DNA of 5,093 nucleotides. Source: Clostridiales bacterium (GTDB lineage Bacteria > Bacillota > Clostridia > Lutisporales > Lutisporaceae). The first letter of the stretch is position 1. Each line of letters begins with the position of its first letter. A program made the position numbers and the translations under genes. The notes under the pieces were generated by a model. It did not search any database, was not told where the DNA came from, and worked only from the letters and a program-made list of their open reading frames with translations. This document shows positions 1-5,093 of this stretch, in pieces. Location: assembly GCA_012522255.1 (NCBI GenBank), contig JAAYKT010000132.1, positions 1-5,093 of the forward strand. The letters are read 5' to 3'.

Positions 1-542
1 ACGATTTATGAGAGAAAGGGTCCTGGGTTAAATTTACTCCGCCTATGAGGACAAAAGAAGATACTGAAAGGTTGTGGAAATTGGTCGATAAAGGTTATGT
101 TACAACAATAGGGTCAGATCACGGCCCATATCCTAAGTCAGATAAGTTGCCCGGTGAAAAGAACATATGGGATGCCCCGAACGGTATACCCGGTGTTGAG
201 ACTTCTATGAGATTAATGCTGAATGGGGTCAATGAAGGAAGAACAACATTAAATAGAGTTGTGGAAACAATGTGCTATAACCCGGCAAAGGTATATGGAT
301 TATATCCCAAAAAGGGTGCTATAGAAGTTGGTGCAGATGCAGATATAGTAATACTTGATATGGACAAAGAAGAAGTAGTTTCGAATGACAAGGTAATATC
401 CAAATGCAAATGGTCACCCTACGACGGAAAGAAACTAAAGGGTGCCCCGGAATTAGTAATGGTAAGGGGACAGATTGTTTTTAAAGATGGCGTGGTAGTT
501 GGAAAGCCTGGAATGGGACAGTTTGTTGCAAGGGTGAAATAA
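1..542 (+). CDS. Cyclic amidohydrolase (dihydroorotase/hydantoinase/allantoinase-like), 5'-partial, apparent frameshift
   Basis: C-terminal part of a metal-dependent amidohydrolase that hydrolyses cyclic amides, imides or ureides. The visible family blocks are a KFTPPMR segment (about nt 30-50, matching the 'NPPxR' block), GSDHGPY (about nt 111-131; its Asp should be the catalytic, metal-binding residue after TIM-barrel strand 8), NPAKVYGLYPKKGAIEVGADAD (the C-terminal beta-sandwich re-entry) and WSPYDG. The N-terminal HxH, carboxy-lysine and later His ligands lie outside the window. The reading frame is broken. Frame 1 gives TIYERKGPGL and then stops at 46-48. The frame carrying the conserved C-terminus has a stop at 9-11. 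One extra A or T in the AAATTT run (30-35) would join them as ERKGPGLKFTPPMR or ERKGPGLNFTPPMR. The ATG at 45 lies inside this conserved block and is not a credible native start. The gene sits 57 bases upstream of the nitrilase-family gene. Superfamily is confident; substrate is not determinable. Confidence 0.85.
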
Positions 543-599
543 AAAAATTTAAGGTTTAGGTTTTAGGAATTTGATGTTCGTTAAGAAAGGAGTAAACAA

Positions 600-1433
600 A
601 TGAGTATTAAGCTTGCTGTTGTGATGCCAAAGACACATTTTGGCGAAGGAAATGATAAAAAGAATTTGCCAGAAGCTTTAAAGCATGCAGATGAAGCGGC
701 AAAGAGGGGTGTAGATATAATATTTTTCCCTGAGACGTATCCGGGTCCGTGGCGAATGCCTATCACATGGTCTCCTATCCCCGAATTGCAGGAAAAGGCA
801 AAAGAACATTCTGTATATATTATAGCTGGTGCAGCAGAAAATTCTATCAAAGACCCGAAGAAACATAATTTGGTTCATTATATTATTAATCGAAATGGGG
901 AATTGGTTGGTAAATATCATCGTACATCTCCTTACTCACCATGGGCTTATTTGGGAGGGCCATTATGGAATCTTGATTACGAGGAATGTGATGACTTACC
1001 GGTATTTGACACTGAATTTGGTAAGATAGGAATTCTTATTTGCAGTGAAGTTTATGTACCTGAGCTGGCAAGGATTCTTGCCCTTAAAGGTGCTGAAATT
1101 ATCTTCATGCCTGCTGGTGGTATGAAAGTAGATCTTAATAATACATGGGGAACATTAATTTTTGCTAGGGCAATAGAAAATCTTGCATATGTAGCTACCA
1201 CGCAATGTATTTTTGGTGTAGAAGAGGGGCTTGCTATGGTAGCTTCGCCCGAAGAAGTGGTTTTAAGAGAGCAAAAACCAGGTATTTACTATACAGAGAT
1301 GGATTTAGAACGGGTGCGGTGGCTGCGTGAACAAAAAGATGATATAAAATACCCGCTACCTTGGAAAACGAAGCCAGGTATATTTCATCAGTGGAGGAGA
1401 CCGGAATTATATAAAAGGATGTTGGAGAAATAA
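600..1433 (+). CDS. Carbon-nitrogen hydrolase (nitrilase superfamily amidase/carbamoylase-like)
   Basis: A 277-residue, probably cytoplasmic hydrolase that cleaves a non-peptide C-N bond (amide, N-carbamoyl or nitrile) through a thiol intermediate. The triad is readable in order: Glu45 in FFPETYPGPW, Lys105 in GELVGKYHRT and Cys148 in IGILICSEVYVPE, followed by the usual ELARILALKGAEIIFMPAGG segment. Length fits single-domain family members, and there is no signal peptide. The start is an ATG with AAAGGAG at 586-592, seven bases upstream. The residues after Lys105 (KYHRTSPYSPWAY) resemble the amidase pattern 'KYRKxxPWxPxE', but an Ala stands where amidases have a further Glu. The cysteine context (C-S-E) is neither the CND of N-carbamoyl-D-amino-acid hydrolases nor the C-Y/D-D common in amidases, so the substrate is open. 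Its place after a cyclic amidohydrolase suggests it acts on the ring-opened product, as a carbamoylase or amidase (inference). Confidence 0.9.
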   Translation: MSIKLAVVMPKTHFGEGNDKKNLPEALKHADEAAKRGVDIIFFPETYPGPWRMPITWSPIPELQEKAKEHSVYIIAGAAENSIKDPKKHNLVHYIINRNGELVGKYHRTSPYSPWAYLGGPLWNLDYEECDDLPVFDTEFGKIGILICSEVYVPELARILALKGAEIIFMPAGGMKVDLNNTWGTLIFARAIENLAYVATTQCIFGVEEGLAMVASPEEVVLREQKPGIYYTEMDLERVRWLREQKDDIKYPLPWKTKPGIFHQWRRPELYKRMLEK

Positions 1434-1440
1434 AGACAAA

Positions 1441-1468
1441 CCAGCATCCTGACGATTGTTTCTGCTGG
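1441..1468 (+). other. Small inverted repeat ahead of the Fe-S protein gene
   Basis: CCAGCA (1441-1446) and TGCTGG (1463-1468) are perfect reverse complements separated by 16 bases, just after the nitrilase-family stop codon. There is no run of T directly behind it, so it is not a convincing Rho-independent terminator. It could be a weak processing or mRNA-stability hairpin, or chance. Confidence 0.3.
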
Positions 1469-1483
1469 CGAAATGTATTTTAA

Positions 1484-1490
1484 AGGGAGG
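1484..1490 (+). promoter_or_regulatory. Ribosome binding site that fixes the Fe-S protein start
   Basis: AGGGAGG lies seven bases before the ATG at 1498. The same frame is open back to a TTG at 1456, but that codon has no Shine-Dalgarno sequence, and the extra 14 residues would fall across the inverted repeat and this site. The ATG at 1498 is therefore preferred. Confidence 0.75.
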
Positions 1491-1497
1491 TAGAAAA

Positions 1498-1815
1498 ATG
1501 AAAAAGAGTTTCGTTTTCAAGTCCTCACAATGCACTGGCTGCAGAGCATGCGAATTAGCATGTTCTATGCATCATAGAAAAATTTTTGACCCGAATGTTT
1601 CGAGCATCCATATAAATAAGGTCGAAGATGGTTTTGAGATTGTTATTAATAATATGAAAAGCGGTCAGAGATTAGCGTGTGACTTATGTGGAAATGAAGG
1701 AAAAGAAAAACAATGTGTGAAATATTGTAGTCCTTTATTTAAAAAAGAATTGGAAAAGTATTTTGACATAATGGTTGGTGGAAATACTGAAAAGGATGGG
1801 GGTGAAAGTATATGA
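1498..1815 (+). CDS. Small dicluster 4Fe-4S electron-transfer protein, probable AOR partner
   Basis: A 105-residue protein with exactly eight cysteines, enough for two [4Fe-4S] clusters. The first motif is C12-x2-C15-x2-C18-x3-C22 (QCTGCRACELAC). The second is C61-x2-C64-x8-C73-x3-C77. In ferredoxin folds the last Cys of each motif usually serves the other cluster. The CTGCRxCELACSxHH signature is typical of small Fe-S subunits encoded next to AOR-family or molybdopterin enzymes. There is no signal peptide or membrane segment, so it should act in the cytoplasm, shuttling electrons between the AOR and ferredoxin or another carrier (inference). It is short: many related partners run to about 150 residues or more with additional cluster motifs. 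The stop codon overlaps the start of the AOR gene (ATGA at 1812-1815), implying translational coupling and a stoichiometric complex. Confidence 0.88.
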   Translation: MKKSFVFKSSQCTGCRACELACSMHHRKIFDPNVSSIHINKVEDGFEIVINNMKSGQRLACDLCGNEGKEKQCVKYCSPLFKKELEKYFDIMVGGNTEKDGGESI

Positions 1816-3731
1816 ATAGGGTCTATGGATATAAAGGATCAATACTGCGGGTGGATCTTAATACCCGTAGAATTACGATAGAACCTACAAGCAAATATTT
1901 TGAGTGGATTGGCGGTTCAGGAATAAACCAATGGATAATATATAAAGAATCAAAGCCATGGATGACTGCATATGATCCGATGAGTATACTTGCTTTTGGT
2001 ACTGGTCCCTTAAACGGTACACTTGCACCTGCCAGCGGAAGATTTTCTGCAGATGCCAAAAGTCCGTTGACCTTAGGTGTCGGTTCAAGTAATGCTGGTG
2101 GCCATTTTGCTTCAGAACTAAAATATGCCGGGTTTGATAATATTATAATTTGCGGAAAGGCAGCTAAGCCAGTTTATTTGTGGATATGCGACGGTAATCT
2201 TCAAATCAGGGAAGCAGAAGGTTTGTGGGGTAAAGACACATGGGAGACGGACGATCTTATAAGGTCTGATATTGGAAGCAATAAAGCCCAGGTACTTTGC
2301 ATAGGCCCCGCTGGAGAAAGGCTTGTACGTGGATCCTGTATTATAGTTAACAAAAATAGGGCCTTCGGGAGATGCGGATTAGGTGCAGTGATGGGTTCCA
2401 AAAATTTAAAGGCAATAGTTGTCAGAGGTACGGATAGTGTTGAAATTGCAGAACCCAATAGATTTATGGAAATGGTCGATAGAATAAGAGAAACATATAA
2501 TGGTTCTAAGGTTGCTTCTACTTTGATGAATTATGGGACACTTGCATTAACGGAGCCCAAATATAAAAGTGGGGGTTTTCCATACAAGAACTTTCAGGAT
2601 CTAAATATACCGGAAAAGATGTATGAGGATTTCAGAGGTGAAAACATCACTGAAAAATATAAAAGTGGCCAAACCGGCTGCAATTCTTGTCCATTATCAT
2701 GCACGGTTAATTTTTCTATAGATTCCGGTCATTATGCTGGATTAAAAACAGAAGGAATGCAATTTGAAGCCATTGCAGATTTTGGAGGCAAAATGGCTGT
2801 AGAGGATGTGACTTTTTCTATTAAGGCAAATGCACTATGCAACCAGCTTGGTTTAGACGTTGACCTGCCGGGGCAGACAATCGCCTGGGCAATGGAGTGT
2901 TATGACAGGGGTTTGCTAAGTGAAAAAGATTTTGATGGCCTAAAACCGGTTTGGGGTGATGCTGGTGTTAGTTTGGAACTTATAAGGAAGATTGCCTATC
3001 GTGAAGGTGTGGGTGACGTATTAGCTGAAGGCGTTGCCAGGGCAGCTGACATTATGGGTGAAGCGACAAAATATTATGCGATACACATTAAGGGACAAGA
3101 CCTTTATGAACCGCTTAGATTTGCAGTCGGCTGGGCATTAGGAGTCTGTACATCCACACGAGGCGGCGGGCATACAACCGGTGCACCCACATGTGAAGCT
3201 AACTTTAAAATTGATGAAAAAGTGGCAAACCGTAAGTTCGGCATAGATAAATTTAATGGTCCATTGGATTGGAATGGCAAGACAAGAATTGTCAGGTATT
3301 ATGAAATGTCACATAGATTAAATAATAGTTTAGGCCTATGCCATCAGGGAACTGACTGGACAGATATACATTTTCCGGGGTTCTCAGAGTATGCAGAGTT
3401 TTATTCAGCTGCGACTGGAATAGAGTTATCATCGGATGACCTGCAGAAGGCGGCTTTGAAAATGCTCAATTTAGAAAAAGTATTCAATGTAATGCATGCT
3501 GGATTCAGTCGAAAGGATGATTATCCGCCAAGGCGGATGATGGAAGAAAAAGTGCCTTCCGGGCCGGCAAAAGGATTTGTTCTGGAAAAAAAGAAATTTG
3601 ACAAGTTGTTGGATGAGTATTATGAAATGCATGGCTGGGATAAAGAAACAGGAAATCCAACAAGTGAGCGTTTAGAAGAATTGGGGATGCAGGACGTGGC
3701 CAAAGACATGGAAAAACTTAGTACGTTATAA
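1812..3731 (+). CDS. aor: Tungsten-dependent aldehyde:ferredoxin oxidoreductase family protein
   Basis: A 639-residue AOR-family enzyme, close to the usual 600-640. It begins with the typical YGYKGSILRVDL and carries the N-terminal pterin-binding domain (about residues 5-210, including SGRFSADAKSPLT and the SSNAGGHF loop). The [4Fe-4S] ligands are readable as C290-x2-C293-x3-C297 (TGCNSCPLSC) plus C510. The first pterin-binding motif is NQLGLD (344-349). The second is NSLGLC (505-510), with Asn where the family's DxxGLC normally has Asp. Glu319 (QFEAIADFG) and His454 (RGGGHTTG) match the regions holding the proposed active-site Glu and His of Pyrococcus AOR. The family oxidises aldehydes to acids, or runs in reverse, with ferredoxin; distant members reduce aromatic rings (BamB). 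The gene is coupled to the Fe-S protein by a 4-base overlap, with GGGGGTGA at 1798-1805 as its binding site. Family is confident; substrate is unknown. Confidence 0.95.
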   Translation: MNRVYGYKGSILRVDLNTRRITIEPTSKYFEWIGGSGINQWIIYKESKPWMTAYDPMSILAFGTGPLNGTLAPASGRFSADAKSPLTLGVGSSNAGGHFASELKYAGFDNIIICGKAAKPVYLWICDGNLQIREAEGLWGKDTWETDDLIRSDIGSNKAQVLCIGPAGERLVRGSCIIVNKNRAFGRCGLGAVMGSKNLKAIVVRGTDSVEIAEPNRFMEMVDRIRETYNGSKVASTLMNYGTLALTEPKYKSGGFPYKNFQDLNIPEKMYEDFRGENITEKYKSGQTGCNSCPLSCTVNFSIDSGHYAGLKTEGMQFEAIADFGGKMAVEDVTFSIKANALCNQLGLDVDLPGQTIAWAMECYDRGLLSEKDFDGLKPVWGDAGVSLELIRKIAYREGVGDVLAEGVARAADIMGEATKYYAIHIKGQDLYEPLRFAVGWALGVCTSTRGGGHTTGAPTCEANFKIDEKVANRKFGIDKFNGPLDWNGKTRIVRYYEMSHRLNNSLGLCHQGTDWTDIHFPGFSEYAEFYSAATGIELSSDDLQKAALKMLNLEKVFNVMHAGFSRKDDYPPRRMMEEKVPSGPAKGFVLEKKKFDKLLDEYYEMHGWDKETGNPTSERLEELGMQDVAKDMEKLSTL

Positions 3732-3750
3732 TATAAAGTGAGGATTAAGA

Positions 3751-3801
3751 AACTTGAGTTTAATTTTGGGGCTATACTCATAAAAACAAATGAGTTAAGT
3801 T
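3751..3801 (+). promoter_or_regulatory. Nested inverted repeats in the gap before the TRAP gene (possible operator, promoter or leader structure)
   Basis: The 106-base gap between the AOR and TRAP genes holds ACTCAT (3776-3781) and ATGAGT (3790-3795) around an A-rich 8-base loop. An outer AACTT (3751-3755) can pair with AAGTT (3797-3801). A second TGAGT copy at 3755-3759 could pair with ACTCA instead, so two exclusive folds are possible. TATACT at 3773-3778 and TATATA at 3801-3806 are -10-like, but neither has a good -35 at the right distance. The gap size and these repeats suggest separate control of the transporter, but no promoter can be fixed by eye. Confidence 0.3.
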
Positions 3802-3837
3802 ATATAAAAAAACAAAAAATTATGTAGGAGGGGTAAA

Positions 3838-4890
3838 ATGCGTAAAGTAATGGCAATTATTCTGGTCGTGGTTTTGGTTATAGGTTTAATGGCAGGTTGT
3901 TCTCCTAAGGATTCAGGTAATGGTCAAGCAGGAGAAGAGAATTCAGGTGAAAAGGGCAAATATGTAATGAAAATTGCGTATCCTAACATGCCAGGCAGTC
4001 CACGTGACTTAGCAGCACAAAGCATTAAGGAGTACGTTGAAAAGGAAAGTAATGGCAGGGTTGAGGTTCAAACGTATCCTTCTGGCCAGTTAGCTAAAGA
4101 TGCTGAATTGGTACCAAGTGCACAGGTTGGGAATATAGAAATGATAATAAGCCCAATAGGATTTTTAGGTACTGTGCAGCCATTGATGGGGGTATTAGAC
4201 ATACCATTTATGTATCCTGATACTAATGACGGAATGGTTAAATTTCTGGATTCCGAAGCAGCAAGATCTACTATGAAACTGATGGAATCCAAAGATCTCG
4301 TGACCTTAGATTTTTGGTTTAGCGGCTTGAAAAACTTTTCTTCTAATGTAGCATTGAGGGAACCTAAAGATTTTAAAGGCGTGAAGTTCAGAGTTATGCC
4401 AGTGCCCATTATAGTTGAACAATTTAAAGCATTAGGTGCTACGGGTTCAAACATTGACTTTTCAGAAGTTTACACAGCATTACAAACAGGGGCCCTTGAT
4501 GGTCAAGAAAACTCATATGATGTTATATATGAACAAAAATTCCATGAGGTACAAAAATATATAACCGAGTCCAAACATGCATCCCTAATAGTAGGTGTAA
4601 CTGTTTCAAAAGTCTGGTGGGATAAACTTCCAGAGGACTTAAGGGAAATAATAAGCACGGCAGTTGTAAATGGTAGAGCAATATGTAACGAAAAAACACT
4701 TGAGAATGAAAAGAATTATAAAGAATTAATCAAACAATCAGGGACTGAAATAATAGAATGGAATAGCGAAGATAAGAAGGCATTTGATTATGTCCGTGAA
4801 CAGGTGGTAAACCTTTATCTGGAGAAGTTTGGAGATGAAGGAAAGGCTGTTTATGATATGGTGGAAGAGGAAGCTGCTTCCTATAGATAA
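3838..4890 (+). CDS. dctP: TRAP transporter solute-binding lipoprotein, DctP type
   Basis: A 350-residue extracytoplasmic binding protein of a tripartite ATP-independent periplasmic (TRAP) transporter, which captures a ligand for ion-driven uptake by the Q/M permease. Residues 1-20 form a lipoprotein signal peptide (MRK, a hydrophobic stretch, then lipobox LMAGC). Cys21 would be lipidated, as expected for a Gram-positive-type envelope, and a Ser/Gly/Glu-rich linker follows to about residue 40. The mature part shows DctP hallmarks: YPSGQL near 80-85, GVKFRVMPVP with Arg185 (the conserved Arg that usually binds a substrate carboxylate), and VYTALQTGALDGQEN (211-225). A strong AGGAGGGG (3826-3833) precedes the ATG. 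It lies directly downstream of the AOR gene and upstream of a probable dctQ, so it likely imports the pathway substrate, probably an organic acid (inference). The ligand cannot be read from sequence. Confidence 0.95.
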   Translation: MRKVMAIILVVVLVIGLMAGCSPKDSGNGQAGEENSGEKGKYVMKIAYPNMPGSPRDLAAQSIKEYVEKESNGRVEVQTYPSGQLAKDAELVPSAQVGNIEMIISPIGFLGTVQPLMGVLDIPFMYPDTNDGMVKFLDSEAARSTMKLMESKDLVTLDFWFSGLKNFSSNVALREPKDFKGVKFRVMPVPIIVEQFKALGATGSNIDFSEVYTALQTGALDGQENSYDVIYEQKFHEVQKYITESKHASLIVGVTVSKVWWDKLPEDLREIISTAVVNGRAICNEKTLENEKNYKELIKQSGTEIIEWNSEDKKAFDYVREQVVNLYLEKFGDEGKAVYDMVEEEAASYR

Positions 4891-4940
4891 AAGTATTTTT
4901 ACTGTTTAGGTTGGATATGACCTTTAGATATAGTAGAAAA

Positions 4941-4991
4941 AGCGTGCCGAAACAAATATTAGTTTTAATATATGAAATTTTTCGGCACGCT
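4941..4991 (+). other. Stem-loop between the TRAP binding-protein and permease genes
   Basis: A perfect 12-bp stem, AGCGTGCCGAAA (4941-4952) with TTTCGGCACGCT (4980-4991), encloses 27 bases. Inside these, ATATTA (4956-4961) pairs with TAATAT (4966-4971) around a GTTT loop, giving a two-storey hairpin. On the + strand it is followed by TAATTTAAAC rather than a T run, so complete termination is unlikely. A partial terminator or a 3' stabiliser that keeps binding-protein mRNA in excess over permease mRNA fits better. Read on the - strand, the stem is followed by five T, so it could also stop antisense transcription. Confidence 0.7.
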
Positions 4992-5009
4992 AATTTAAAC
5001 CAAAAATGA

Positions 5010-5016
5010 GAGGGTG
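5010..5016 (+). promoter_or_regulatory. Ribosome binding site for the downstream TRAP permease gene
   Basis: GAGGGTG lies ten bases before the ATG at 5027, slightly far but usable. An in-frame ATG at 5006 is also open, but it has no Shine-Dalgarno sequence and would place this site inside the coding region, so 5027 is preferred. Confidence 0.5.
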
Positions 5017-5026
5017 CATAGTAAAA

Positions 5027-5093
5027 ATGTTGCAGAAAATCGAGAAGGCAATTACAGATTTAGCCTCAACTCTGTCTGCGGTAGTGGTAATAA
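5027..5093 (+). CDS. dctQ: TRAP transporter small permease subunit (DctQ-type), 3'-partial
   Basis: Only 22 codons are in the window, reading MLQKIEKAITDLASTLSAVV and onward. A short charged start with LxKIEK followed by the beginning of a hydrophobic helix is the usual N-terminus of DctQ proteins. These are small four-helix membrane subunits that pair with the large DctM permease. The order binding protein, then DctQ, is the standard TRAP arrangement and is the main support, because the fragment is too short to stand alone. The stem-loop at 4941-4991 separates it from the binding-protein gene, and no + strand terminator with a T run intervenes, so it is probably co-transcribed. An alternative start at 5006 would add seven residues. 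Confidence 0.7.
   Translation, partial: MLQKIEKAITDLASTLSAVVVI

Noticed and set aside
45..47. ATG at 45 as the native start of a short amidohydrolase
   Set aside because: It falls within the conserved KFTPPMR block, has no ribosome binding site, and family-like residues continue upstream in frame 1.
551..568. TTTAGG-like repeats (AGGTTTAGGTTTTAGG) after the amidohydrolase, with another GTTTAGGTT near 4904-4912
   Set aside because: Only two or three imperfect units in AT-rich spacer, too few to call a repeat family or a regulatory motif.
581..920. Minus-strand open frames opposite the nitrilase-family gene
   Set aside because: They lie wholly inside a well-supported gene, lack recognisable domains and have no convincing start signals.
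1456..1497. TTG-initiated extension of the Fe-S protein by 14 residues
   Set aside because: No ribosome binding site precedes the TTG, while AGGGAGG is well placed for the ATG at 1498. The extension also overlaps an inverted repeat and adds no family-like sequence.
3763..3785. Possible sigma-54 promoter around TGGGGCTATACTCATA
   Set aside because: The GG of a -24 element is present, but no TTGC-type -12 element follows at the required distance.
4068..4454. 128-codon minus-strand open frame inside the TRAP binding-protein gene
   Set aside because: It mirrors conserved DctP coding sequence and has no domain or ribosome binding site. It is an antisense shadow.

Overview
The window looks like part of a chromosomal catabolic gene cluster from an anaerobic, low-to-moderate G+C, Gram-positive-type bacterium (Firmicutes/Clostridia-like). 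This is inferred from A-rich coding sequence, strong AGGAGG-type ribosome binding sites, a lipoprotein-type TRAP binding protein, and a tungsten-type aldehyde:ferredoxin oxidoreductase (AOR). The species cannot be named from the sequence alone. All genes are on the + strand and tightly packed. There is no gene-free stretch longer than about 110 bases, and no RNA gene, CRISPR array or insertion sequence is visible.

Layout: (1) 1-542, the C-terminal part of a cyclic-amide amidohydrolase of the dihydroorotase/hydantoinase/allantoinase superfamily. It is cut by the window edge and carries an apparent one-base frameshift near position 30. (2) 600-1433, a nitrilase-superfamily carbon-nitrogen hydrolase with an intact Glu-Lys-Cys triad. 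(3) 1498-1815, a very small protein with two [4Fe-4S] cluster motifs, overlapping by ATGA (4) 1812-3731, a full-length AOR-family enzyme. (5) 3838-4890, a TRAP transporter solute-binding lipoprotein (DctP type). (6) 5027-5093, the first 22 codons of what is most likely the small TRAP permease subunit (DctQ type). A 12-bp stem-loop lies between the last two genes. The 106-base gap before the binding protein holds nested inverted repeats that may mark a promoter, an operator or an mRNA structure.

How the genes may work together (inference): the TRAP system would import a carboxylated compound. The amidohydrolase would open a cyclic amide, imide or ureide, and the nitrilase-family enzyme would hydrolyse the resulting linear amide or carbamoyl intermediate. 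The AOR with its small Fe-S partner would carry out a ferredoxin-level redox step on an aldehyde, acid or ring. I do not recognise this exact combination as a described pathway, so the substrate is unknown. The set is the best candidate here for an undescribed system.
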